Positions 22,942 through 35,360 of a stretch of DNA of 64,000 nucleotides are shown piece by piece. How positions within the stretch are numbered: position 1 is the first letter of the stretch; every line of letters starts with the position of its first letter. This DNA is from Vitis vinifera (taxonomy: Eukaryota; Streptophyta; Magnoliopsida; Vitales; Vitaceae): contig NC_081808.1 of assembly GCF_030704535.1 (NCBI RefSeq), positions 24,307,501 to 24,371,500 of the forward strand, written 5' to 3'. Position numbers and translations under genes: made by a program. A model generated the notes under the pieces. The model was given only the letters and a program-made list of their open reading frames with translations. It was not told the origin of the DNA and made no database searches.

Positions 22942-23991
22942 ATGGGTAGTTTAGAGGAGGAGATGTTGGTTCAGATGGTCCATGATTTCATTGAGTCAGA
23001 ATCTGCAACGCCCCTTTGCTCTTCCACCTCTGAGAGCCTAAATCCCGAGCAACTGCAGTCCAAGTATTTTACTTTACTGGTATGTTTCATGTGTTCATGT
23101 TGTTAATTTTTGTATATGTTTCCCGAGCTGTACGCGTTGATTTTGATGAGGTTTTGCAATCTTGTGTGGTTTATTTTAGGAGGTTTTGAGGAGCAGGACA
23201 GATGCTGAGAGTGGGGTTCTTGAGAAGGTGGTGAGGCATATGAGAAACAAGAGGGATGCGGACAGGAGTAACAGTTTGAAGAAATGGTTTGTCAGGAGGC
23301 TGAAAATGGATGGGTTTAATGCTTCTCTTTGCCAAACGTCTTGGCCTACTACCTTGGGTTGTTCTGCTGGTGAGTCTCTCTGGTAGTCATCTCTTCCTGT
23401 GATGACTACCCATGTTAGATTATGGGTAGTACAATATCTTTTTTCGTTTTTTTTTTTGGGTCCACCTGAAGCTGATCATCATGTATTCTTTTGGTGACAA
23501 CAGGTGACTATGAATACATTGATGTTGTAATGAAAGGCGATAAGAGTAGTGGTGGTGGTGGTTCAGTGAGAATAATAGTGGACATAGACTTCAAGTCCCA
23601 GTTTGGAGTTGCGAGGCCAACATCAGCCTACACACAGCTCTCTGAGGCGCTCCCATCAATCTATGTTGGGAATGAAGACAAACTTGATAGGATAATCAGC
23701 ATCCTAAGCTCAGCAGCAAAGCAATCACTGAGAGAGAGAGGGCTTCACATACCCCCATGGAGAACAGACGCATACATGAGGGCCAAGTGGCTCTCAGACT
23801 GCCACAAAGTACCAGCTCCTCATCATGCCATCGCTTTTAGCAGAGAAAATGGAGAAGCCAAGAGTAGTGCACATGGCTCCTCTAAGCCCTCAAAGTGGGC
23901 ACCTCCCATGGTGAAACCCAAAACAAGGGATTTGGGTGGTGAGTCTGCCTTGTCTAGTCAATTCTCTAACTTGGGCATCAACTGCTGCTAA
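22942..23991 (+). CDS. DUF506 (PDDEXK-like) family protein
   Basis: Three exons join in frame: 22942-23079, 23180-23369 and 23504-23991 (TAA), giving 271 residues. The first exon starts MGSLEEEMLVQMVHDFIESE, an acidic leader. Exon 2 has the conserved SGVLEKVVRHMRN and WFVRRLKMDGFNASLC. Exon 3 carries the family core: YEYIDVVMKG, VRIIVDIDFKSQFGVARPT, LSEALPSIYVG and WRTDAYMRAKWLS. Plant DUF506 proteins (PF04720) are of unknown biochemical activity and have been placed near PDDEXK nucleases by fold. A glycine-rich loop (SSGGGGS) precedes the VDIDF strand. The C-terminus is low-complexity and serine/lysine rich. The length is normal for the family and no defect was seen. No targeting signal is evident. 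Confidence 0.9.
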
Positions 23992-24896
23992 CCTTCCAAT
24001 TTTGCCACCACTCAGTCTCAGACTCCATTTTTTTGGTCTTTCCTTCTTGATGTTTTTGCACTGGAATTTTCTTTTGCTCAACTACTTGGCCATCAGATCT
24101 TTTTCTTTCTCTACTGAGACATGAACAATGCAATTAACCATTTTCAATTTTTTCTTTCTTGCATGGTTTATTATGAGATTGATTCCAACTGCTACAAATA
24201 CTTGCTCACTATCCATCACTTTCATTCTTCTAAACCATCAAATAAAAACTTTACTAATGAAAATTTTAATTACTTGCGTATCCAAATAGCTTAAGCTTTC
24301 TATAATTAACTAATCAAAGTTTGATAAACTTGAGATCACAGTCTGATTCCCTTTGATTAATTGTTTTATAGAATAATAATCACCAGGATGACACATGTCT
24401 ATGCAATTGATTGTTTCCCTTGATTTATATTTTCCTTTCCCATCCCTCTTTAATGCAGATGTGCTAGCTTTGCATGACCTCACTTCCCTATATCTACATA
24501 AATGTGATGTTAAAAATAAATTAAATAATAATGTTAATACCATATACAACAACCTTTTCTCTTTCTTTCTTATCCAATTTTTGATGGTATATTCTTTTCT
24601 CAAATCCCCAATAATAAAATTTATATTAGCATAAACTTATTTTCCTCATTTTTTTTATCCACCTTTATGAAATAATTTCATCCTTGTATGGTATCATAAA
24701 AGGGTTTCTTTTTTTTCTTAAAATAAAATAAAACTTACTAAAAACAAAATAGTAGTGAATCAATCTTCTTCAAGCTTACTTTATATCACTTTTTCTTCAC
24801 ACATGCATGCATAGTAAGAGCGACACTTGTACACATAGTATGAAAAGGTGCACAATTTATTAAAAAGATAAGGATTTACATCAAAAAAATCTAATG

Positions 24897-25262
24897 ACAC
24901 ATTTGGTAATTATTTTCGAAAATAGTTTTTTGTTCTTCAAAACAAAAAGTCAGGAAATCGAGTTTGACAATTAAAAATTATTTTCTATTTTCTATTCTTA
25001 AGATTAGAAAACATGATATTTTTATAAAACACCTTTTAATTATTTTCCATTGTTATCACTTATTTTTTAAATATTATTTTAAAAAATAATTATACAAATA
25101 TATAAAATGATTAAAAAGTAAAACACTACATATAAGAATAATTTTTTAAATATATTTTAAAATGTTAAAAACATATTAAAAATAATTTAGATTTTTATAC
25201 ATATTTTTGTTTTACAAAACATTTTTTCAAAACTGATTTCGAAAAAGTTGGTCGGCCTAAAT
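24897..25262 (+). mobile_element. MITE-like repeat, family 1
   Basis: It starts CATTTGGTAATTATTTTCGA and ends in a region with inverted similarity (ACTGATTTCGAAAAAG…CCTAA), about 366 bp. The AT-rich interior contains AAATGATTAAAAAGTAAAAC, a word shared with the copy at 44158-44533. No coding capacity. Confidence 0.6.
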
Positions 25263-27923
25263 TTCCTTTCATGGGGGTAGATTCCTTCCTTCAACATATG
25301 GTGAATAATTGACATGCCAATGAGCAGCCTAATGTCCACTATTCCTTTAAAAAATTTCACTATTTTATAGTGTTATGATTGAATTCTGATTGGTTAATAA
25401 TAAACAAGTAGGCACTAAAATATGTTGCAGATAAGTTTTGATGGGATTTGATTGGTTGGGTTAGAAAAATGGTTTAAAAAAGTTGAATAAAGGATGAAAA
25501 ATTAGGGAGGCATTTTTGTTTTTTGGTACAATGATTGATGAGCAATTCAAGGTAGATTCTTTGTCTGATCCCAGAAATGAGAAAAAGGGTGTGGAAGGGC
25601 TGAGAAGGTAAAAGAAGAATATAATTTGAAGCATATCCAAGTGTGATGTAGACATGGTAGGGAAAAACCAGCGTGGGAAAGGGTATTTGGAAGGAGAAAC
25701 CAGTGGGTGCATGAAAACAAGTGGCAGAAAACTAGGGGGGCTATGGGGGAAAGGAGGCTTCCCTATTTATATTTACACATCATGTATGTCCAAATAAACA
25801 CTAGTAATGCTCTTGTCATTCCCACCTTACATTTGTCCATTCTTGATTCTGTCTTTTTCCTCCATATTACATTCCAAAATCGCAACTCCCACCTCCTTTC
25901 CAAGTGGGTATCAAAAAGAATCCCGGCTCATTGTATTAGAAAGTGTGATTAATTATATAGAGAGAAAGATAGAGTTTTATTCCTTTTTATTAAATTTAAT
26001 CTTATTACTTTATACTTTAATATTATCATTTATATTGCTTTTTGTCTATATAATGCATACAACTTTGATTGTTGGTTGGACTGGTTCGATGATTGGGACC
26101 CATTTGGTACCCTAAAATTTTTCAATCAAATAAAATGTCTAAAAAAATAAAATAGTTCGTGTGTTTGCCAGATTGATTAAAAAGATACTGCACTCAGATG
26201 TAGTTTTATAAAAAAATTTAAACCTTTTACATTTTGTATAAATTTCATTGAATTCAATATACAAATTGCATAGTTGATGATGTAAATAGAGTTAAGCTTT
26301 ATTTGAATAAGCTCCACAAGCTTTTTATTTTTCTTCTTAAAACTTTGAAAGAGCTTCTTATTGTGTCGTAATTTTATTAAGAAAACTTATATGTTTTTAG
26401 TAAAATAAATAATATTAACGATATCACTTTTATAAAATCTATTTATTAGCTTATGATGAAAGTAATTTCATTATGAATTAAGAAATATTTTGGTCAAAAG
26501 CATAAAATAATCTCTGCATTAAAAATAACTCTCATGTTTTTAAATATTTTGGTCATCTTTCATATTTTAAAAAGTATTTAGGCTGATTTTCTAATTTATT
26601 GATAATTTTATCTCTTTATAAACTTTTTATCTTATTAATAAATTTTAATTTATTAGAAATTAAAAAAAGAAATTAATGAGTGACCAAAAATATTTGAATA
26701 CAATATACTTAATTAAAATATAAATAACTCTTGCCAAAAAATTCTTTTTTTTAAAAGAAAATTCTTTATTTTAAAACTTCCAAATTTTTACATGGGACTA
26801 TGCAAACTTTTGAAGGATCTTTTAGTAAAAATAGTTAATAAAAATTAACAAGATTTATTTATTTTTAAAAGTCTTCCAAAAATTTTCTTTTAAATTTCCT
26901 TTTAGATTTATTTAAACTAATAAGACTTTTATTTTTATTTTTTATTTTTGTTCTCACAGGAGTTTTTGAATTTTAATTTATTTTAATTTTTAATATTTTA
27001 TTTGTTTGCATTAATTCATATATGGGAAATAATATGTATAATTTTACATGCTTTTATTTTTCTTCCAATATTATTTTCCACCAACATTTTACCATAATAA
27101 TATATAGAATTATGTTTTTTAATAACTATATTTGAAATTGATATTATAATTTGAAAAAAAAATTAAAATGTAATAATTTTTATTTAAAATTTTTGTTTGA
27201 TTTCTCAATAGTAAAATTACTCCCATTAAAATTTAAGTGGATGCATGAAAAGTGGAGAAATATAGAATAAAAATTGTTGGAGTGGAGCCATGTAGCCTGG
27301 TGGCTTTGAAATTTAGGCTCACTAATCACTGATGTTGGAATAATGGGATATGAAAGATAGGGATTTGATATAAGAAATGATGGGGATTATGGTTAAAAAA
27401 ATGTAGAGATTATAATGATGGGAAACTTGAAATTTAGGAAGTGATTAAAGTAGTTCAATTTCATGCACTTTCTTAGGTGTAATAACATAATAATTGGTGA
27501 AGCGACCAAATTTTGACCATGGACCCACCAAATTAAATATGATCGACAAGTCACCACCTTTGAGTCTACTCCAATTTCAGACAGTTTTTTTGGGGTATAT
27601 TTTCACTACCAAGAGAATAAAGTAGTGACTGTGGACTTGGGTTTGTTTTATATGGGGAATAAGCCTTTTTTTCTTTATTATTATTATTATTATTATTGTT
27701 ATTATTTTGGCTTTTTACATTTTTAATGTATTTAATTTAAGGTGTTGAATGTGTTCCTCCATCAAATATGTGATCATTTTTATATAAAAAAGAAAGGAAC
27801 TTTTATTATTATTATTATTATTATTTATGGTTATAAGATGCTTTAAAATATTTTAAAATTTTGAGGTAGTAAAGCTTTTTGAATATGAAGGATTAAAAAA
27901 AAGTGTAAATTTTTAAATAATTT

Positions 27924-28007
<84 letters not shown>

Positions 28008-28256
28008 CTTTTTTATGCAAATTAAATATATATGCTATTTTCCTACTTATTTTCTTCCTCTAATAAGCTTCATGATTCAAATTAAGATTTAAAAGTGAGA
28101 TAAACTATAAAGTAGAAAAGTATGAATTTAATCAAAAGAAGAAACCATTTCCATGGGCTTTGCCTTGAAGCTTCAATGTAGACTCGAATACCACTCATTT
28201 ATTAATAATTGTATCATATTTTTTTATATGAACATAACTTATTGTATAAATAATAA
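25263..28256. other. AT-rich intergenic DNA
   Basis: No gene was recognised; open frames are short and compositionally driven. It contains (TTA)n runs at about 27676-27705 and 27802-27823 and the long (TA)n tract noted separately. Confidence 0.6.
27929..28005. repeat. (TA)n microsatellite, about 77 bp
   Basis: An uninterrupted TA dinucleotide run, the longest in the window and likely length-polymorphic. Confidence 0.97.
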
Positions 28257-28485
28257 GGCATGATTTGTGTAACACATTTAATAAATATGTTAAATAGGTT
28301 TTGAGATACATGGACCACCACATTACCAACAAGGTATGATTTGTGTAACATGTTTAATAAAAATATGTCAAATAAGTTTTGAGATATACATACCACCACA
28401 TTATCAACAAGGCATGATTTGTGTAACATATTTAATAAATATGTCAAATAGGTTTTGAGATACACGTACCACCAAATTGTGATAA
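28257..28485. repeat. Three-copy tandem repeat, unit 76-78 bp
   Basis: Units start at 28257, 28333 and 28411 with GGYATGATTTGTGTAACA. Each ends in a TTTTGAGATA…ACCACCA…AACAA segment; the third degrades at its end. Copies differ by a few substitutions and a 2-base indel. The minus strand is open across all three units, which is a by-product of the periodicity. Confidence 0.9.
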
Positions 28486-28744
28486 CGTGAAGGTCGAGGA
28501 CATGTTTTCCAAGAACTTGGATCTCAAACTTCTAGATAGCTCTTTTAGGATTCCACTTTGCCACAAATCTTTAATCGTTGGCCCTACCCATTTTCTCCAT
28601 GAAGTTGTGCGCTAGAAAAGTCCCTTAAAATGTGGAACAATGTTTTGTATAATTATGAGAAAAGAATATAAAAGAAAAAGGGAGAGCAAATGAGAAAAGA
28701 AAATAAAAGAAAAAGGGAGAGCAAGGGGACTTTTGGAGCTATTA

Positions 28745-29440
28745 CGGTTTGTTTGGTTGCTATTTTTGAAAATTATTTTAAAAAATAGTTTTTGAGAATA
28801 GTTTTTAAAAACAGTTTTTATATTTTTAAGAAAAAAATATATATTTGAGAACTGAATTCTGAAAAATAGTTTTTATTCTAAAAAAAAACACATATTTTAT
28901 TGAATTAATAATTTTTTTTAGAATAAGTAAAAAAAAAGCATGTTTGAAAATTATTTTTTAATTAATAAAATATTTTCTTCTATTAACTTGATAATATAAA
29001 TATATAAATAATTTTTATATACACAATTCATTTAAATTAAAAAAAATTATTTCATTTTGAAATTTTTACACTAGTTATAATTTTTTTAACCAAATGATGA
29101 CTTTGTAACTATGTGTAAGTATATTAATTTTAATAATTAAAGGAAGAAGAAAATGTTTATATGTAGGGATGGGGGTGGGGGTGTGGTGGTTGGGTGAAAC
29201 TCACCTTTGTGGAAACACAAAAAACAAGTAGGAAAACACAAAAAGAAGAAATAAAAAACATGAAAAACAATATATTCTATGAATAGTGAAAAAACAATGA
29301 AAATATTTTTTTATTGTTAGAAAAAAAGTGGATTTTGAGAATACGAAAAACACAAAACAAAAACACATCCCTTTCCCAAAACAAGTTTTTTGTTTTCAAG
29401 AACAAAAAATAATTCTTGAAAATAGGAACCAGACCCTACA
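28745..29440. mobile_element. MITE-like repeat, family 1, composite copy
   Basis: It begins TTTGTTTGGTTGCTATTTTTG and ends GAAAATAGGAACCAGACCC, the inverted counterpart of the family terminus. It is larger than other copies because it contains extra sequence, including a G-rich stretch at 29166-29196 with several GGG runs. Confidence 0.5.
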
Positions 29441-30210
29441 TTTTTGGCATTCCTAGTAGAAAGGATAAAGTGGAAGCTTTCAACGTTGTTTAGAAGGACG
29501 TGTTAAAGATTTCATGTAGGTTTCAACCCAGAGTAATCCATTTCATTACTTACAAACTCAACTAGGGCATCAATAGACTCAATTTGAGTAGTAAGTTCAA
29601 TCACTTCATCAAAGGAATGAAGCTTCAAGCAAGGATGATAAATATCTAAGGTAGTAGTTAAGTGTCAGATGATTTATGTCGCTATTAGTTTTATCAATGC
29701 TACATGTGAAGCAGAGGTGATCACATCAAGGGGATTCCCCACCCCTTAGTTGAAGAAGATAAATTGGTTTGCAATGAGATGATTTGCTTATTTAAAGAGA
29801 AAAATAGTCAAGAAATATAACTTAATTAGCTCAAGACAATAATGGATGATATTAGTAGCCCTTTCTTCAAGGAGACATTGGAAGTTAAAGAGCCTACCAC
29901 CTAGGTGTATGTTTCTAAAGTTTCAAATGTACGATAGTATGTTTCTAAAGACATTGGAAGTTTATTATTGCAACCAATACATAAATAAATAAATAGCAAT
30001 CAAGCAACTGAACTAAATAAAAAAGAACCAGTATGCTCACTTATATATATATATAAAAGAACAAGTATGCTCAAGAAGGAAAATCCACCAACTCCCATCA
30101 TAAGTTAAAACAATAGATCCAAGACTTCGGGTTGGCTTTTAATAAGCTTAATGCTATATACTCCTCATTCCTTTAAGGAACTAAATAAGCTATTAAACTT
30201 TTATTAGTTG

Positions 30211-31664
30211 TGTTGGGAATCTGAGATTATTTTGTTATTAAGCATTGGATTATTAGGGTGTCTGCAATCCTATCTTAGGTTTCTCTAGTTCTAAGCACAA
30301 CAAAAAACTTGGTATTAAAAACCAAAATAGATACCAAAGATCTAGAGAATAGCCTCATAACTATAATTTGGATGTTCCCAGATTAATACTTGGTCATTTA
30401 GAAAGCTCTAAATTTGTAGATGATCTCGTAAATAAAGAAGTCTTCTATCCAATAACTTCTCCTTAAGTCGAGGCATAGAGATGGTGGAAATCTCTAGGTT
30501 AGAGACTAAAGTTCTTTCTCTTGACTGAAAAGAGAGAGTGGCAAGATTGAAGCCCTAATCCCTAAGAGGGGTATTTATAAGTTTCTTACTAAGCTCAAGT
30601 GACTCAAGCCCACCATGGGCTTAGGTCACTTAGTCTAGCCTAAAAAGATGTTAATTGTTTAATTAACCTAACAAGACTTCAAAATTAATTCAATCTAGAG
30701 ATACCGTTCATTTGCCTCTATGCAACCTTCTATAATTAACAAAATGCTCTTATGCACATAAATGAACTAAAAACTCACCCAACCCTTATAAACCGTATCA
30801 TCAAGGACTATGAGCTTGAATGGGGATTATTGAGACCCATAGGACAGTATCGGCTCCCTCAAAATTCATTTATGAAATTAACTCAATATCTTACTACAAA
30901 TAATCAACTACATATCAGTATTCTACATATATTATAATGAAACACCAAGTGTTCGAGTTCGTGACCTATTATCCATTATATACAATCTCCCCATGAACTG
31001 GTATTTGTAATTTAATAAGGTGAAAACTATTAGTCTCTCAAGATTACCTTTATCATCCTTGAGTTATAGCTAGGTTCTCTAATTATGTGATCAAATGACA
31101 TACTCTAACTCACTAAGAGTATAAGACAAATTCCACAAAATGAATTACTACGAACCCATAAATTTCATGATCACACATCCTTAAAATCACCCAATAGGAC
31201 ACATTGTCTCAAAGTCTATAACATATCATGGTGTTTCTATTAAGAATACATGTTGTTACTGGCTTTCATCATAATCACCCAATTCATATGGAATATTTGA
31301 TCACTTTAAGATCTCACTAGTAGATCATTGCTAAGTTTGGCACAAAATCAATATTTTCTCAAGGTTGAGAGATAAGACAATGTAGCAGCTTGGTGAAGTC
31401 ATGACTATCCGATAGTCTTATATCATGACTTACCATAGGTTCTACCCAATGTGTAACCATACACACTAGTACACTCACTATGGGAACCCTATCTTGATGC
31501 TCAAGACTAGCTATCCCTCCAATTAGGAGGTGGTGTACTACAACCTTAAATGGATTGCCTAAATCCACAAACCAGTTGTGAACAAATCATCTACATGCAA
31601 AGAACCCATGACTTGGATCTTTCATGCAACTCCTAATGCACCCAAGTCATATACAATGCAAGAG
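30211..31664 (-). repeat. LTR-like dispersed repeat, copy 1 (longest)
   Basis: On the plus strand it begins TGTTGGGAATCTGAGAT, so it has a CCCAACA end on the minus strand. The minus-strand sequence shares ordered blocks with 33690-34790 and 63120-63785, such as GATATTGAGTTAATTTCAT and TACTGTCCTATGGGTC compared with the block at 34190-34260. It is non-coding. It most likely derives from a long LTR of a retrotransposon. The other boundary is approximate. Confidence 0.6.
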
Positions 31665-32956
31665 TTGTTAGGTTATAATGCTTATGGAGTATAATCCATG
31701 TAATAAGGATAGATAAAAGTAAGACTAGAATATCATTAAATGAATAATTAATTCCAAATATGTTACATCATGTTAAGGAGAAAGATAGGGATGATATTGT
31801 GCATAGCATCACATTCCTAGACATCCCATAGGTGAATATAAGATTTCAAAGCATGTTATTAGGATGTACCTCCACAACGAGAAATTGTAGCAATTTTTAG
31901 CTAAGGAAAAAGAGAGGATTCCTGAAGTTCAAAAGATAGTGGATAATGTTGGGGATGTCCCCACCCCCCCTCCCTCCAACCCCTCCATCTAGAACAAATC
32001 AATTTTAGTTATTCATGATGGCAATAGAGGATTTCATTGTTAGCAAATGACATCTATAAGAGGCTAGTCAAGTTAGAATCCATCAATTTGGACTTTGCCA
32101 ACTCTATCAAGGAGATTTAATGTTATGCTATTATGAGGAAGATAATGGTGTGCCACAACCTCACAATGGTGCATGGTGATAACATTATTGATTGAGAATT
32201 GTTAAGTTAAATGAATATTAGTTGATTTTGGGAGTTCAATTGATGTATTGTTTATTTCCACCTTAAGTGGGTTATGAATTTTAGCTACAAATGGAAGTAC
32301 ATTGGTTGGATTTGATGAAGATGTCATGAGTGTTAAATGATAAGTCACCCTATTAGTTATTATAGAGCCAAATATTGCTATGTTAAAATTAGTAATGGTA
32401 GACGTTTCTTCACCTTATAATGACATCCTTGGAAGAAAATAGATACATCAAATGTAGGCTATGCCATTCATTTATCATTAAAAGTTGATTTTCCTCTTTA
32501 CAATTGGAATGATAGAGACTTGGTAATTAAATTAGTGTAAGAATGTTATTGTATACCTTTGAAGGGAGTTTCAAGAAGTTGGAAAATTGACATTAGTGAA
32601 TTATTGTAACTACAACATCTATTGAGGAAGAATGAAAATGCTTTCTCGATTGCAAAAGAGAAAGAAATAAATTGAGTGTATTACCTACAAGGAAGGAAAG
32701 TTTGTATAAGTTAAAGTCACACTCTTCATAAAAGGATTTCTTATCATTTTGTCTTTTATCAGAGTGTTCAGAATTTAACGAGGATGTCATAAATTTGGAT
32801 GTCAAACTTCTTGAACAACTCCTTTAGAATTCCATTCTATCCCAAATCCTTGATAATTCTATTATTTGCAATCATTACCCATTTTCTTGATAAAATTGAG
32901 TGCCAAAAAAGTAACATAAAAAAGAGTCATGTTTATATAAATTTGAGAAAAGAATA

Positions 32957-32979
32957 CAAAAAAAAAAAAAAAAAAAAAC
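32957..32979. repeat. Poly(A) tract
   Basis: About 20 consecutive A residues inside the right LTR-like remnant of the Gypsy element. Confidence 0.9.
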
Positions 32980-33689
32980 AATGAGGCATTTGGAGCTCTT
33001 TCATTGTTTGAGTTGTTTTAATTTTTGAAATTATTTTATTGATTCAAAATATAATGAAATAAATCAACACAACAAAAAATGGTCACTTAAGACCTAAAAT
33101 TCTAGAACAAGATCAAGAACTATAAATACCAAAAACTTTGAATAAAAATTTGGATGAAAATAGTTTAAGAGGTTTTAAATTAAACAAAAAGGTAAAAATT
33201 TCTTAAAAAATAAAAATAAAAATACAAGTGAATTATTAACCCAAACATTTAGAATATAGACCTCCAAAGCCCAAAACTAATATATGTATTCAATATCCAA
33301 GTATTTGGAATAAGAATCACAATTTGAACATGAGTCAATAATATGATTTGAAAATGACATAAAAATTCACACGTTCGAGTTGAGTATAATCATGTTCATG
33401 TCATAATTGTGTCAACCAACATAATATAGTTAATAAATGGCTTCAAGTTCGAATGACCAACTTGCAAAACCCAACCCACTCATAATTCCCATAGCCTAGT
33501 TAAATAATTATTTCGGGATAACTTGTTTATGAAACTTGACCCGTTTAACCTCTATAATTTTTATTTACTAATTTTATACATTTTAAAAATAATATAAAAT
33601 TATTACAAATTATAAATCGAATATAAAAATATATACCTCAGGCATAAATTTTAAATAATTAAATTAATGAAAAATCTATAGTGAGTCAT

Positions 33690-34790
33690 GACATTAACTA
33701 TTAGGTGATTATGATCTCACCAAACTACTACATTATATAATTTATCAATCTTGAGAGGATACCAAACTTGTACTAAAATTTGTGGTAACTTTGACTTACG
33801 GGTGAAATCTTAATTAAGGTAGTCATATATATTCCTATGAATTTGGTCATTATTAATGGGGACAACTGAAAATGGTATTCTCAATAGAGATGCAGATACC
33901 ATGATATCTCTTAAGATTGGGATGATGTGTCATCTTGGGTGGTCCTAAGGACATGTGTTGGAAAAATTTATAGTCTTAGTAATTTTTTAACTAAAACTTG
34001 ACATATATTTTTTGTGAGCTAAAGTATGTTAATTGATTACATAACAGAAGAATCTGAGACTTAAAGATTGTAGAAGTAATCTTGAGAGGTTGATAAGATT
34101 TACTTTGTTAGATTATGATCGACACCGATTAATTAGGAGTTTACATATAATGAAGATACTGGAGTGTAAATAACTCGATGTAGTAGGATGTTGAATCAAC
34201 TTTAGAATTAGATTTTGAGGAAGCCAATATTTTTCTATGGGTCCCAATGATCCTTACTTGAGCTTAGTTTCCATGGTGACATAGTTTATGAGGACTAGTT
34301 ATGTTTTTTATTCACTTGTATGCATAAGGACATTTTGATAAATATATAAGGTTACATAAAAGCTTGTAAATAGCTCTTCAGACTGAGTTAATTGATTAAT
34401 TAGAGCCAAATAGGGCTAATAAATCAGTTAGACCCATGTGAGCTAGTTTAAGTAACCCAAGCTAAGAATGAGACCAAATTATTTAAGCCCACTAGAATCC
34501 TATATAAACCATCTTAGGGGTTAGGGCTTCAACTCTAAACAATCCATTCTTCTTATTCACTCTAGAAAGAAAAGAACCTTAACCACTAACCCCTTCAAAG
34601 GATTCCACCCTTTGTGTGTCAGGATTTGAAAAAAGCCATTAGATAGAAGACTATTGAGTTTAAGAGATCTACCGTATATTTGACACATTTAATAGGATTT
34701 GATTTAGGAACATCCAAATTTAAGGTAAAAACATTCTCTTCTAGATTGAAAAGTTTTTATATGCTTATTTGCTTTCATTACTAAGATTTA
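33690..34790 (+). repeat. LTR-like dispersed repeat, copy 2
   Basis: Plus-strand counterpart of the repeat at 30211-31664. Matching blocks include the GGACATGTG junction near 33950, TGAATCAACTTTAGAATTAG at 34191, TTTTTCTATGGGTCCCAATG near 34231 and the TTAGGAACATCCAAATTTAA block at 34706. No ORF. Boundaries are approximate. Confidence 0.6.
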
Positions 34791-35355
34791 GAAAGCCCCC
34801 GATAGATTTTCTTATATCCTAATGATCCAAGGATGGGAATGGAGTAATTCAGATATCCCTACACTTCTTGTAAACTCTTGTTTGTTAACCATGTTTTCAT
34901 ATTACATGGTCATTTTTTTTAAATATTAAAAATAGGATAATTTGTATTGTAGTTATGTTTGTCAGTTATAAACTAACTAATTAAATGGATTCTACGACCC
35001 TTTTTAGGTTAATTTTATTTTTTTTTATTTTTTTTATTTTTGTTGGGAAACAAGTAAGAAATAGGGTTGCAATGTTGTGTGTATTTCTCTGATTTCATTT
35101 TCTTATTGTAAGTGGGAAACAAGGTAGCAAGCACAAATGATTATTATTGTTGCCACTTTATCATATTCTTACTAACAAAGGGCAAATTTGGATACTTGAA
35201 AAAAATAAAAATATTTTATGCTCATAAAAGAGTACAATGATAAAAAAAAGTTGAATCAATTCAAATCCCAAAATCATGTCATTGTTTTATAAATATCTTC
35301 CAAAATGTGAGATTCTTTGGGAATATATTTTTCTTGATTAAGATTTTTACTGAAC

Positions 35356-35360
35356 ATATA
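35356..35360. repeat. Target duplication ATATA, left of the solo LTR
   Basis: The same five bases follow the LTR at 36694-36698. The sequence is low-complexity, so chance agreement is possible. Confidence 0.5.

Larger units (their letters stand above)
28490..33015 (+). mobile_element. Decayed Ty3/Gypsy retrotransposon (nested insertions inside)
   Basis: Two diverged direct repeats, 28490-28760 and 32772-33015, share ordered words (CTCAAACTT, CCCATTTTCT, GAGAAAAGAATA, TTTGGAGCT) and look like LTR remnants. Inside, at about 32190-32490 on the plus strand, is a Gypsy aspartic-protease-like segment. It reads LVDFGSSIDVLF, then VVDVSSPYNDILGRK followed by an AMPF segment. This is the wording of the Tat/Ogre-type protease that precedes reverse transcriptase. 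Reverse transcriptase and integrase are not seen. A MITE-like block and a minus-strand LTR-like repeat lie within it. Confidence 0.55.

Noticed and set aside
28214..28465. 83-codon frame across the tandem repeats; possible repeat protein or CRISPR-like array
   Set aside because: The frame stays open only because the repeat is periodic. Units are adjacent without spacers, and the organism is a plant.
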